DNA of 64,000 nucleotides from the NCBI GenBank assembly GCA_029560875.1, contig JAKQKB010000089.1:62001-126000 (forward strand), given 5' to 3'. Every line of letters begins with the position of its first letter. Positions within the stretch are counted from its first letter, which is position 1. The position numbers were made by a program, and so were the translations under genes. The DNA comes from Bacteroidota bacterium (GTDB taxonomy: Bacteria; Bacteroidota; Bacteroidia; Bacteroidales; Tenuifilaceae). The notes below the pieces were generated by a model. That model was not told where the DNA came from. It saw nothing but the letters and a program-made list of their open reading frames with translations, and made no database searches. Shown piece by piece: positions 45,985 to 54,090 of the stretch.

Positions 45985-46833
45985 TTAATTGGTTGAATTT
46001 TTATTGATAAAATTTCCTGTGCTGTAAACTCCAATAACTCTCAGGTAATTGGTATGATTTTTTAGCGATTTAAGAGCAAGGTTGAAATCGTCGATATGGC
46101 GGAATACCACATCGGCGTGAAAGTAGTACTCCCAGCATTGACCTACCTGAGGTAACGAGTGTAGCATCGTTAAATTGATGCCGTAACGCGAAAAAGATTG
46201 TAGTGCATTCTGCAAACTTCCCGATTTGTGAGGCAAGGCAAATGCAATGCTGGCTTTGTTTGTTTTTATCTGAGTGTCGTTGTTTTGTTCTGGCGAAAGC
46301 ACCATAAAGCGGGTGTAATTGGCCTTGTTGGATTCAATGCTTGGAGCAATAATCTCCAAACCGTACTCCTTTGCAGCCTCAACGCTACCAATTGCGGCAA
46401 CACCAGCAAGATTGTTTTCGGAAATCAACTTTGCGCTAAGCGCAGTATCGTCCGACGCAACAACCCTTAAATTCCTCCTTTGCAAAAGAAAATCGTCGCA
46501 TTGCGCCAAGGCCATTGGGTGCGATTGTACCTCCAGAATTGAGTCGATAGTTTGATTGGGCAAGGCCATTAAATTCTGAACAATCCTCAGGTAAACCTCG
46601 CCAATTACAGTTAATGCAGATTCTCGTATTAGTGCGTAATTTGGTAGTATTCCTCCAACCAAAGAGTTTTCAACTGCAATAATTCCGTAACTGGTTTTGC
46701 CGCGCTCAACGGACTCAACTAATTCTTTAAAGGTTAAGCACTCAAAAATTTCTATGTCAGAACCAAAAAAATTCCTTGCCGCCTCCTGGTGGAAAGCCCC
46801 ACGCACACCTTGTATTGCTACTTTTTTTCTCAT
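45985..46833 (-). CDS. pheA: Prephenate dehydratase with ACT domain
   Basis: The start MRKKVAIQGVRGAFHQEAA at 46833 fits the family; the in-frame ATG at 46878 would fall in the attenuator terminator. 282 residues: catalytic domain (GVRGAFHQEAARNFF, YGIIAVENSLVGG, SHPMALAQCDDFL, DDTALSAKLI) and a C-terminal ACT domain with GSLQNALQSFSRYGINLTML for Phe feedback. No mutase domain, which is supplied by the DAHP synthase fusion. First structural gene behind two tandem Phe/Tyr attenuators. Confidence 0.95.
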   Translation of the reverse strand: MRKKVAIQGVRGAFHQEAARNFFGSDIEIFECLTFKELVESVERGKTSYGIIAVENSLVGGILPNYALIRESALTVIGEVYLRIVQNLMALPNQTIDSILEVQSHPMALAQCDDFLLQRRNLRVVASDDTALSAKLISENNLAGVAAIGSVEAAKEYGLEIIAPSIESNKANYTRFMVLSPEQNNDTQIKTNKASIAFALPHKSGSLQNALQSFSRYGINLTMLHSLPQVGQCWEYYFHADVVFRHIDDFNLALKSLKNHTNYLRVIGVYSTGNFINKNSTN

Positions 46834-46864
46834 ACTATTATTATGTATTCCAATTGATTTCAAC

Positions 46865-46889
46865 AAAAAAGGCCCCATCTCTGGGACCT
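46865..46889 (-). terminator. Attenuator 2 terminator (pheA leader)
   Basis: On the minus strand AGGTCCC pairs with GGGGCCT (one G-U) around AGAGAT, followed by TTTTTTG; it ends 32 bases before the pheA ATG. Its 5' arm can instead pair with the end of leader peptide 2 (GTCCC 46883-46887 with GGGAC 46930-46934, extended by AATGC 46892-46896 with GCATT 46920-46924), so terminator and antiterminator exclude each other. Confidence 0.8.
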
Positions 46890-46926
46890 CTGCATTTATC
46901 TTACCTTCTTTATCTGCACAATGCTA

Positions 46927-46992
46927 TCAGTCCCCATATTTGCTGCGGAAATAGAAATAAAAAAAGTAATATGATTGACTGAATTTGCTCAT
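46927..46992 (-). CDS. Leader peptide 2 of the aromatic operon (21 residues, Phe/Tyr rich)
   Basis: ATG at 46992, TGA at 46927-46929. Begins MSKFSQ, has the uninterrupted run YYFFYFYF at codons 8-15 (plus strand 46948-46971) and ends RSKYGD. Ten of 21 residues are Phe or Tyr. Its stop codon directly follows GGGGAC, the first strand of the antiterminator, so a ribosome that finishes the peptide covers that strand and allows the terminator at 46865-46889 to form, while one stalled at Phe or Tyr codons leaves it free. Clearly homologous to leader peptide 1 (shared FYFYF, SK-x-G). Confidence 0.85.
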   Translation of the reverse strand: MSKFSQSYYFFYFYFRSKYGD

Positions 46993-47034
46993 TGCTGTTG
47001 TCTGTTTTGGGTTATCCGTTTTCCGTTATGTGTT

Positions 47035-47064
47035 AAAACAAAAAGCCCCGATTTCTCGGGGCTT
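47035..47064 (-). terminator. Attenuator 1 terminator
   Basis: On the minus strand AAGCCCCGA pairs perfectly with TCGGGGCTT around a GAAA loop, followed by TTTGTTTT. The 5' arm (with neighbours, 47058-47067) can alternatively pair over 10 bp with GGGGCTTGGT at the end of leader peptide 1 (47108-47117). Confidence 0.85.
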
Positions 47065-47105
47065 GATTTATTCTGTGCTATTCTAGTTCTTCATTATACA
47101 CACAA

Positions 47106-47174
47106 TTACCAAGCCCCCACTTTGCTAAAGTAGAAGTAAAAGCCTGCGTAAAAGTATGAACTAAAATTTGCCAT
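47106..47174 (-). CDS. Leader peptide 1 of the aromatic operon (22 residues, Phe/Tyr rich)
   Basis: ATG at 47174, TAA at 47106-47108. Begins MANFSSYFYAG, continues FYFYF at codons 12-16 and ends SKVGAW. Nine of 22 residues are Phe or Tyr. The end of the frame (GTGGGGGCTTGGTAA region) is the antiterminator strand that competes for the 5' arm of the terminator at 47035-47064. The start lies about 55 bases after the predicted transcription start. Too short for gene callers; supported by composition, position, paired hairpins and its duplicate. Confidence 0.85.
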   Translation of the reverse strand: MANFSSYFYAGFYFYFSKVGAW

Positions 47175-47234
47175 TGTTCCTTGTTTTTCGACTTACAATT
47201 TTAAATGGTTTATGCGAAAAATCCAAATAATCAT

Positions 47235-47265
47235 CAAAATTAAATTGTAAAAAAATGATTTTCAA
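47235..47265 (-). promoter_or_regulatory. Promoter of the aromatic supra-operon
   Basis: On the minus strand TTG (47263-47265), 20 bases, TAATTTTG (47235-47242): full Bacteroidota consensus. Transcription would begin near 47228 and pass through both attenuators before pheA. Confidence 0.75.
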
Positions 47266-47353
47266 CCCATTAAAAGATTGCAGTTTAATATCAACTATGT
47301 AATTGTTAATATTGATTAAAATACGACATTTGCAGTCGATTCGCACACAAAAA

Positions 47354-47929
47354 ATGGCTCGAATACTTATACTTGACAACTACGACTCGTTCACCTTCAA
47401 CCTAGTGCACTATGTTGAAGAGTTCTGTATGCATCAGGTTGATGTTTTCCGCAACGACCAAATACTGGTTGAAGATGTGGCAAGTTACGATGGCATAATT
47501 CTTTCTCCAGGGCCAGGAATTCCCTGCGAAGCCGGAAATCTATTACCTATTATAAAGGAATACTCTCAAACAAAACGAATACTTGGTGTTTGCTTAGGAC
47601 AGCAGGCTATTGCAGAAGTTTTTGGTGGTTCGCTACTTAACCTAAGCACTGTTTACCACGGAATAGCAACAAAGATGGAAGTGCTAGAACCTGTACATTA
47701 CCTTTTTGGCAATATTCCCAAGCAGTTTGAGGCTGGAAGGTATCACTCCTGGGTTGTAAATCCTGAAACGCTTCCGGAATGTTTAAGAATTACCGCAACG
47801 GACGAAAGCGGTCAAATAATGGCCCTATGCCATAACGTTCTGGATGTATGTGGCGTGCAATTCCACCCGGAATCAATCCTAACTCCGAATGGAAAACAGA
47901 TGATTTTTAACTGGCTATCTAGATTTTAG
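47354..47929 (+). CDS. Glutamine amidotransferase subunit of anthranilate / aminodeoxychorismate synthase
   Basis: 191 residues from MARILILDNYDSFTFNLVHY at 47354 (upstream in-frame starts are unlikely). Class I glutamine amidotransferase: LSPGPGIP oxyanion loop, nucleophile in GVCLGQQAIAE, and VCGVQFHPES with His-x-x-Glu. PabA and TrpG cannot be told apart; no pabB or trpE partner is next to it, so an amphibolic or PabA role is likely. Divergent from the aromatic operon; its stop overlaps the convergent rpe stop by four bases. Confidence 0.9.
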   Translation: MARILILDNYDSFTFNLVHYVEEFCMHQVDVFRNDQILVEDVASYDGIILSPGPGIPCEAGNLLPIIKEYSQTKRILGVCLGQQAIAEVFGGSLLNLSTVYHGIATKMEVLEPVHYLFGNIPKQFEAGRYHSWVVNPETLPECLRITATDESGQIMALCHNVLDVCGVQFHPESILTPNGKQMIFNWLSRF

Positions 47930-48576
47930 GCTTTCTTTAACTGTTCAATCACCGACAAAGGATTATCGGCCTTGAACACTGCATTACCTGCTACAAGAAC
48001 ATTAGCACCTGCTTTATATAATTGACCTGCATTGTGTGTATCAACACCACCGTCAACCTGAATTAGGGTATCTAGTTTACGAGCATCAATCATTGCCCTT
48101 AAGCGTTCAATTTTACTGTATGTATTCTGAATAAATTTTTGTCCACCAAATCCAGGATTAACGGACATCAAAAGAACCATATCGGTCTCCTCCAAAATGT
48201 CGGACAATACCTCCACTGGTGTATGAGGATTGAGCGAAACACCCGCCTTCATCCCAAGTTTGCGAATTTGGCTTAATGTTCTATGCAGATGAGTGCAAGC
48301 CTCATAGTGAACGGTAAGCCAATCGGCACCAGCATCGCGGAAGCGCTCCAAGTAACGGTCGGGGTCAACAATCATCAAATGAACATCAAGGGGCTTTTTG
48401 GCCAAACTTTTAATGCGCTCCACCACAGGAAATCCAAACGAGATATTTGGAACAAAAACACCATCCATAATATCGAGGTGGAACCAATCGGCCTGACTCT
48501 TATTAATCATTTCGATATCGCAGGAAAGATTTGCAAAATCGGCTGAGAGCATTGATGGAGCTACAAGATGATTCAT
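47926..48576 (-). CDS. rpe: Ribulose-phosphate 3-epimerase
   Basis: 216 residues from MNHLVAPSMLSADFANL at 48576; 41 extra in-frame codons upstream are not part of the family. Pentose phosphate pathway epimerase. Motifs WFHLDIMDGVFVPNISFG, DVHLMIVDPDRY, VLLMSVNPGFGGQKF and IQVDGGVDTHNA supply the metal ligands and catalytic Asp residues. Confidence 0.95.
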   Translation of the reverse strand: MNHLVAPSMLSADFANLSCDIEMINKSQADWFHLDIMDGVFVPNISFGFPVVERIKSLAKKPLDVHLMIVDPDRYLERFRDAGADWLTVHYEACTHLHRTLSQIRKLGMKAGVSLNPHTPVEVLSDILEETDMVLLMSVNPGFGGQKFIQNTYSKIERLRAMIDARKLDTLIQVDGGVDTHNAGQLYKAGANVLVAGNAVFKADNPLSVIEQLKKA

Positions 48577-48680
48577 ACGCTTTGTTGATTGTTGTTTATA
48601 AAGAATGATGGTGTAAAGGTAAGTTATTTGAGAGAATTCTAAAATTATTTGTGGAGGAATGGAGTGTTGGAGTGTTGCGA

Positions 48681-48714
48681 AACAAAAACAAGTAACCAAT
48701 CACTGGTTACTTGT
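48681..48714 (-). terminator. Rho-independent terminator after rpoD
   Basis: Perfect 11-bp stem ACAAGTAACCA / TGGTTACTTGT with a 5-base loop; on the minus strand it is followed by TTTTTGTT, 19 bases after the rpoD stop. Confidence 0.75.
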
Positions 48715-48732
48715 CACTATATATTTTTTTAA

Positions 48733-49596
48733 CTAGCCTAAATAACTCTTGAGAATCTTGCTGCGAGTTGCCTGCTTTAAGCGTTTTAACGCTTTTTCCT
48801 TGATTTGTCGAACTCGCTCGCGGGTCAAGTCAAACTCCTCCCCAATTTCTTCTAGGGTGTGAGGATGCTTGCCATTAAGCCCAAAATACAAACGAATAAT
48901 ATTGGCCTCGCGTGGTGTTAAAGTGGCAAGGGCGCGTTCAATCTCGCGGCGCAAACTCTCGTTTAGTAATCCTCTATCGGGTTGTGGTGAATCAGGCGAA
49001 AGAATTACATCGTACATATTCCCATCCTCATCCTGAGTTAACGGTGCATCCATGGAAATGTGTCGGCTATTGCTTCTTAGTGCCTCCTTAATATCATCGG
49101 GAGCGAGTTCCAGTGTTTCGGACAGTTCACCGATTGTGGGTTCGCGCTCAAACTTCTGCTCAAGTTCAGTTAATGCGCGGTTCACCTTATTTATAGAGCC
49201 AATTTTATTAAGGGGAAGTTTTACTATACGAGCTTGCTCTGCCAATGCTTGCAGGATAGATTGACGAATCCACCACACAGCATAGGAGATAAATTTGAAG
49301 CCACGGGTTTCGTCGAAACGCTGAGCAGCCTTAATTAATCCAACGTTACCCTCGTTAATGAGGTCGGGTAAACTTAATCCCTGATTCTGATACTGCTTGG
49401 CCACCGATACCACAAAACGTAAATTTGCCTTCACCAACTTAGCCATAGCATCCTCGTCGCCTTCCTTAAGCTTGCGAGCGAGGTTAACCTCCTCGTCGGC
49501 TGTGAGCAAATCAACTTTGCCGATTTCGTGCAAGTACTTATCGAGCGAAACCGCCTCGCGATTAGTTACTTGCTTAATAATCTTTAATTGCCTCAT
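48733..49596 (-). CDS. rpoD: Primary sigma factor RpoD/SigA
   Basis: 287 residues, the short Bacteroidota form without region 1.1. Region 1.2 ([20 protein letters not shown]), region 2 with core-binding [18 protein letters not shown] and -10 recognition [13 protein letters not shown], region 3 ([13 protein letters not shown]) and region 4 HTH ([20 protein letters not shown]). Recognises the TTG/TAnnTTTG promoters seen in this window. Confidence 0.95.
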   Translation of the reverse strand: MRQLKIIKQVTNREAVSLDKYLHEIGKVDLLTADEEVNLARKLKEGDEDAMAKLVKANLRFVVSVAKQYQNQGLSLPDLINEGNVGLIKAAQRFDETRGFKFISYAVWWIRQSILQALAEQARIVKLPLNKIGSINKVNRALTELEQKFEREPTIGELSETLELAPDDIKEALRSNSRHISMDAPLTQDEDGNMYDVILSPDSPQPDRGLLNESLRREIERALATLTPREANIIRLYFGLNGKHPHTLEEIGEEFDLTRERVRQIKEKALKRLKQATRSKILKSYLG

Positions 49597-50034
49597 AAGT
49601 CAGAATCAGCTATTAAATAAGGCTTGAATATATATACATTTATCAAAAAAAAATATTTTTTTTAATATTTTTTAACAATCCATTAAACCAAGTAAACAAA
49701 AAAGTCTCTAAAAGGGTTTTGTTCATTGGTATTCATTTCAACAAGTGTTTAAATTCAATTTGACAAAACTCATAAATAAAGAGACTAAACTCAACTAAAC
49801 AAAAGATAAAAAAAGGATTTTTCATTGAAAAAGATAGAAACTAAACAGCCATTAGGAGTAAAACACTTTTATACAATAGTTTTTTTCATTAATTTTACTT
49901 GAAAAATAATATTTAACTATATTTGCATTGATTTTCGAAGAGTTCTCCAACCTCTTTTTCGATTCAAAAACAATCAACTCATTTTTCATTTGTCTTTAAA
50001 ATCAACAAGTAACATACTTCAATTTAGATAATTT
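49597..50034. other. Divergent intergenic region between rpoD and rho
   Basis: 438 bases, very AT-rich. A -7 element TATATTTG lies at 49918-49925 about 110 bases before rho; the expected TTG is replaced by TTA at the matching position. No gene, hairpin or riboswitch recognised. The rpoD promoter must also be here but is not identified. Confidence 0.4.
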
Positions 50035-51942
50035 ATGTACGATATTCTCGAACTCAACAAAAAGCTACTTCCTGAGCTTAAGGAGATAGCTAAAGAACTA
50101 GACATTAAGAAAGCCGAAACCTTAAAGAAGCAAGACCTTATTTACAGGATTCTCGACCAACAAGCAATTAACGCATCGCTTGAGGATAAAAGCAAAGGTA
50201 AGGAGCGCAAACCAGAGGTAAAGAAGGAACGACCTGAGAAAATTATCCAAAAGCCCGCTGAGAAATTCACTCCTAAACCTATCGAAAAGCCCGTTCAGGC
50301 AGAGCGTCCAAGTCAACCCGAAAAAAGTATAGAAAAGCCTGTCGAAACAAAAGAACCTCAGCCAACGCCTACCGAAAGATTCGATAATTCCGAAAAGTCC
50401 AAACGTCAACGTTTCACAAGAGGGAAGGATGTGCGAAAGGAGTACTCTAGCAGCAACTTTCGAAACGAACAAAATCAAGATAAGCCTGTTCAACTTCAAC
50501 AAACGCAGCCGCAACAACAAAGGAAAGAGGGACCTTCAATTACTTTCAATAAGAAAACCGTTCCACTTCCCGAGGTTGACTTAGATTCACGCTTTGAGCA
50601 AACCTCTGTTGCCGATGATAATTATTCCGAGGTTCATGATGAAGTGGTTGAGGTAAAAGCTGAAGTTGCCATTGAGCAAACACAAGATAACATTGCAAAT
50701 ACCGAAGCACCTCAGCAATCTGCGGAAACTTCACCTGAAGTAGAACAACAGCAAACCCCTAGAGATTTTGGTCAACGTAAAACATTTGAACGTCGTACCA
50801 ATAACGACAGGTTTGAGTTCGAAGGCATTGTATCGACTACAGGTGTACTTGAGATTATGCCCGATGGTTACGGTTTCCTTCGCTCATCGGATTACAACTA
50901 CTTAAGTTCCCCCGATGATGTTTACGTTTCGCAATCGCAAATCAAACTATTTGGACTTAAAACAGGCGATACTGTTACAGGAACAATCCGTCCACCAAAG
51001 GAGGGCGAAAAATATTTCCCTTTAATTAAGGTTATGCATATCAATGGTCGCGACCCAGAATTTATAAGGGATAGAGTACCATTCGACTATTTAACACCAC
51101 TATTCCCTAACGAGAAATTCAAGTTGATTGGCAATAATACAAACTTACTATCGGCTAGGATTGTGGATATGTTTGCACCAATTGGTAAAGGTCAACGTGG
51201 ACTAATTGTTGCTCAACCTAAAACAGGTAAAACAATACTTCTAAAAGATATTGCCAACTCAATTGCAGCTAACCATCCTGAGGTTTATATGATTGTTCTT
51301 CTTATAGATGAACGCCCCGAGGAGGTTACCGATATGGCACGCAGCGTAAATGCCGAGGTTATTTCATCAACCTTCGACGAGCCTGCAGAGCGTCACGTTC
51401 GTGTTGCAAACATCGTTCTGGAGAAAGCCAAAAGGCTTGTGGAGTGCGGTCACGATGTGGTTATTCTGCTCGACTCAATTACTCGTCTGGCACGTGCGTT
51501 TAACACTGTACAACCAGCATCGGGTAAAGTTCTATCTGGTGGTGTTGATGCTAACGCATTGCAAAAGCCAAAACGTTTCTTTGGTGCAGCCCGTAACATC
51601 GAGAATGGTGGTTCGTTAACTATTCTTGCAACTGCACTTACTGAGACTGGTAGTAAAATGGACGAAGTTATCTTTGAAGAATTCAAGGGTACAGGTAATA
51701 TGGAGTTGCAGTTGGACCGTAAACTATCCAACAAACGTATTTTCCCTTCGGTGGATATTACTGCATCGAGCACACGCCGCGAGGATTTGCTGCTTGATAA
51801 GGAGAAACTTCAGAAGATTTGGATTCTACGCAACTACCTAACCGATATGAACTCGGTTGAAGCAATGGAATTCCTAAGGGATAGGCTTGTAAAAACAGCC
51901 ACCAACGAGGATTTCCTTTGGTCGATGAACTCGGATTTTTAG
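50035..51942 (+). CDS. rho: Transcription termination factor Rho
   Basis: 635 residues. Rho N-terminal helix domain ([20 protein letters not shown]) at 1-50, then a long disordered insertion of about 190 residues rich in Lys, Glu, Pro and Gln, an RNA-binding OB fold ([20 protein letters not shown]) and the hexameric ATPase with [19 protein letters not shown] (P-loop near 394), [13 protein letters not shown] and the Q/R loops ([14 protein letters not shown]). The insertion is usual in Bacteroidota Rho and may add RNA binding or phase separation (inference). Confidence 0.96.
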   Translation: MYDILELNKKLLPELKEIAKELDIKKAETLKKQDLIYRILDQQAINASLEDKSKGKERKPEVKKERPEKIIQKPAEKFTPKPIEKPVQAERPSQPEKSIEKPVETKEPQPTPTERFDNSEKSKRQRFTRGKDVRKEYSSSNFRNEQNQDKPVQLQQTQPQQQRKEGPSITFNKKTVPLPEVDLDSRFEQTSVADDNYSEVHDEVVEVKAEVAIEQTQDNIANTEAPQQSAETSPEVEQQQTPRDFGQRKTFERRTNNDRFEFEGIVSTTGVLEIMPDGYGFLRSSDYNYLSSPDDVYVSQSQIKLFGLKTGDTVTGTIRPPKEGEKYFPLIKVMHINGRDPEFIRDRVPFDYLTPLFPNEKFKLIGNNTNLLSARIVDMFAPIGKGQRGLIVAQPKTGKTILLKDIANSIAANHPEVYMIVLLIDERPEEVTDMARSVNAEVISSTFDEPAERHVRVANIVLEKAKRLVECGHDVVILLDSITRLARAFNTVQPASGKVLSGGVDANALQKPKRFFGAARNIENGGSLTILATALTETGSKMDEVIFEEFKGTGNMELQLDRKLSNKRIFPSVDITASSTRREDLLLDKEKLQKIWILRNYLTDMNSVEAMEFLRDRLVKTATNEDFLWSMNSDF

Positions 51943-51950
51943 TTAAGTTA

Positions 51951-52027
51951 TTGGGTTATTAAGTTACTAGGTTATTAAGTTATTACATCACTCAATTTCT
52001 TAATCACCTAATAACTTAGTAACCCAA
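51951..52027. repeat. 29-bp inverted repeat between rho and ssrA
   Basis: Arms 51951-51979 and 51999-52027 match in 26 of 29 positions, loop 19 bases. Inside the left arm GGTTATTAAGTTA occurs twice. No T run follows. May act as a terminator or mRNA end of rho or be a dispersed palindromic element. Confidence 0.65.
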
Positions 52028-52049
52028 CAATAGATATGCAAAAATATAT

Positions 52050-52057
52050 TACTTTTG
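52050..52057 (+). promoter_or_regulatory. -7 box of ssrA (TACTTTTG)
   Basis: TAnnTTTG match ending 10 bases before the tmRNA 5' end, the distance expected for a transcription start at or near the mature end. No TTG is seen at the usual -33 distance. Confidence 0.5.
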
Positions 52058-52067
52058 CAATCTCTAC

Positions 52068-52465
52068 GGGGCTGACGTGGTTTTGACAGCGAGTAGAATG
52101 GGTTTGTAAGCATGTCGAGCGTTGTGAGGCTGGCTCGTAAATCTCAGGACACAAAATTTTAAACGGCGAATCTAATTACGCTCTTGCTGCTTAATTTTGC
52201 TAAGCAAAATGGCTTAATCCCTGCGCCTAGGTGTGCGGGGACGAGATGTTCCGCTGGAAATTCCGCCCTATTGTTTCCAGCATACGGAGCACCGACTAAA
52301 CGGGGATAGCCAGAACGACGCCTTTAAGTTCTGGTGAAATAACAAAGGATAAGGATTAGCTTGGTTGCTTTTCACCGGACTAGTCCCGACAATTAAGAAA
52401 AGCTAAGCATGTAGAAAGCAAGCTGGTTCCTTGTTTGGACGAGGGTTCGATCCCCTCCAGCTCCA
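52068..52465 (+). ncRNA. ssrA: tmRNA (SsrA)
   Basis: 5' GGGGCUGACGUGG and 3' GGUUCGAUCCCCUCCAGCUCCA form the tRNA-Ala-like acceptor and T arm (seven acceptor pairs GGGGCUG/CAGCUCC, one G-U, discriminator A at 52465, CCA not encoded). The tag frame 52165-52194 reads GESNYALAA then TAA, typical of the phylum. Works with SmpB (26370-26819) in rescue of stalled ribosomes. Its 3' end borders a mobilizable island and is the probable integration target. Confidence 0.97.
52443..52465. other. Putative attachment site (attL) in the 3' end of ssrA
   Basis: The T-arm and acceptor 3' strand of ssrA is followed directly by island genes starting with an integrase that reads away from ssrA. Integration into tmRNA 3' ends is well known. 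The second copy (attR) is not in the window, so the exact core cannot be fixed. Confidence 0.5.
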
Positions 52466-52492
52466 CTGACCTAAAAAACAATTAAATTCAAA

Positions 52493-52527
52493 AAACCTCA
52501 ATGTATTGACACATTGAGGTTTTTTAT
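52493..52527 (+). terminator. Rho-independent terminator after ssrA
   Basis: Perfect 11-bp stem AACCTCAATGT / ACATTGAGGTT, 6-base loop and T run, 27 bases after the tmRNA end. If integration is in ssrA, this hairpin belongs to the island or was restored by it. Confidence 0.85.
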
Positions 52528-52581
52528 TTATATTTGATTTCAAAATGATTCAAAATAGTTCATTCTGTATTGTCCAAATCA

Positions 52582-52850
52582 GTTACCTCGGAATATTAAC
52601 CATGAAAAGGTAACCGAATTATATTATAAAACTCTTTGTATCATTAACATAAACAATGTTTATTGTGAGAAATCTTAAAATATATGTAATAATCTCATAT
52701 ATAAGAAAGTACTTACCCTTCTTACCTATACCTTATGTAACATTGATCTATATTGAGTTTCAAGCGGGTAATTGTGTTTAAATTTTTAATTACCCATGTT
52801 ACCCGAAAAACATCTATGTAACTGAATGGCTGAATCATAAGAAGGTAACT
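52582..52850. promoter_or_regulatory. Cluster of GGTAA/TTACC boxes upstream of the integrase
   Basis: Eight copies in the 400-base AT-rich spacer: GTTACC 52582, GGTAACC 52609, TTACCC 52713, TTACCT 52722, GGGTAATT 52766 and its inverse AATTACCC 52788, GTTACCCG 52798, GGTAACT 52844. A further palindrome ATAAAC-AAT-GTTTAT lies near 52648. Between ssrA and int, this looks like a set of arm-type integrase/excisionase sites. No gene was found in 52528-52863. Confidence 0.5.
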
Positions 52851-52863
52851 TAATATTTTTACT

Positions 52864-54090
52864 ATGAAAAGAGCAGACACCTACTCGGTATTATTTTTCA
52901 TTAGAAAGGAAAAGAAGAATAGCAAAGGGAAAGTTCCTATCTATATGAGAATTACAATTAATGGTAAACATTCAGAGATTAGCACAAAGCAATGGATAGA
53001 AGCAGAACGATGGAATAGTGCAGGTGCTGTTAAAGGAAATAAATCTGATGCTGACTCTATCAACAAGACAATAGAATCACTCAGGAGCAAAGCCTGGAGT
53101 ATATATATGCAGTTACAGGATAGATACCAGTATGTAACCGCGGAGATGTTAAAGGAGCATTTCAATAAGCAAAATGTTGAGAGAAAAAAACTTTGTGAAA
53201 TTTTCCATGAACACAATCAAAAGGTTAATGCTTTAATTGGGATTGATTATGCAAAATCAACGGCCAAAAGATTTGAAACCACCCTAAACCATGTTTACGA
53301 GTTTCTTAAATATAAATTCAAAAAAGAGGATATTGAGTTAATCCAACTACAATATAACTTCATAGAAGATTTCGAGCAATATTTAAAAACGGAGAAGAAC
53401 TGCAATCACAACTCTGCATTGAAGTATGTTAAACTGGTAAGAAAGGTTGTGAATATTGCTGTAAAGAATGACTGGTTGATTAAAGACCCATTTGCAAAAT
53501 ATAAAGCGAAGTTCAAAGAAGTTGAGAGAGGATTCTTGACAGAGGAGGAACTTAATTTATTGATAAACAAAGAAATTACAAACGAACGACTATCCATTGT
53601 AAAAGATATATTTATTTTTCAATGTTTTACAAGTCTGTCTGATATAGACATAAAGAACCTCGATATAAGTAAAATTCAAGTTGACGAAAAAGGTGAAAAG
53701 TGGATAATCTCAAAAAGAGAAAAAACAGGAACAGATTCAAACATACCTCTTCTCCCAATTCCTTTACAACTTATTGAAAAATATCAAACTAGACCTGACT
53801 CAGAAATAAGAAAAACAATTTTTCCGTTTCGGAGTAACCAGAAAATGAATGCTTACTTAAAAGAAATTGCGACAATCTGTGGTATAAACAAAAAATTAAC
53901 CACACACATCGCAAGACACACTTTTGCAACAACTGTAACATTGCTTAACGATGTACCAATTGAATCCGTATCGAAAATGATGGGACATAAAAACATTCGA
54001 ACAACTCAGATTTACGGAAAAATTGTAGACCAGAAAGTTGGAAATGATATGAGAAAACTTAAAACAAAACTATATGAAAGTCAATTATAG
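52864..54090 (+). CDS. Tyrosine recombinase / integrase, IntDOT-like
   Basis: 408 residues. N-terminal arm-binding domain (YSVLFFIRKEKKNSKGKVPI), SAM-like core-binding domain about 105-210, catalytic domain about 215-400 with HIARHTFAT (His, Arg near 351-354), GHKNIRTTQIYGKI (His near 375 and nucleophile Tyr near 384). The first catalytic Arg box reads CFTSLSDIDI with no Arg, as reported for IntDOT of Bacteroides conjugative transposons. First gene after ssrA; its end overlaps the next gene by 17 bases. Confidence 0.92.
   Translation: MKRADTYSVLFFIRKEKKNSKGKVPIYMRITINGKHSEISTKQWIEAERWNSAGAVKGNKSDADSINKTIESLRSKAWSIYMQLQDRYQYVTAEMLKEHFNKQNVERKKLCEIFHEHNQKVNALIGIDYAKSTAKRFETTLNHVYEFLKYKFKKEDIELIQLQYNFIEDFEQYLKTEKNCNHNSALKYVKLVRKVVNIAVKNDWLIKDPFAKYKAKFKEVERGFLTEEELNLLINKEITNERLSIVKDIFIFQCFTSLSDIDIKNLDISKIQVDEKGEKWIISKREKTGTDSNIPLLPIPLQLIEKYQTRPDSEIRKTIFPFRSNQKMNAYLKEIATICGINKKLTTHIARHTFATTVTLLNDVPIESVSKMMGHKNIRTTQIYGKIVDQKVGNDMRKLKTKLYESQL

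Noticed and set aside
46971..46980. Third copy of the TATGATTGAC operator half
   Set aside because: The left half-site AATCATA is absent and the bases belong to leader peptide 2 on the other strand; chance match.
47161..47379. 72-codon minus-strand ORF upstream of the aromatic operon
   Set aside because: Overlaps the promoter, leader peptide 1 start and the start of the divergent amidotransferase gene; composition is non-coding.
49597..50034. Riboswitch or leader attenuator before rho
   Set aside because: The stretch is AT-rich with no stable hairpin pair or short aromatic or other biased leader peptide.
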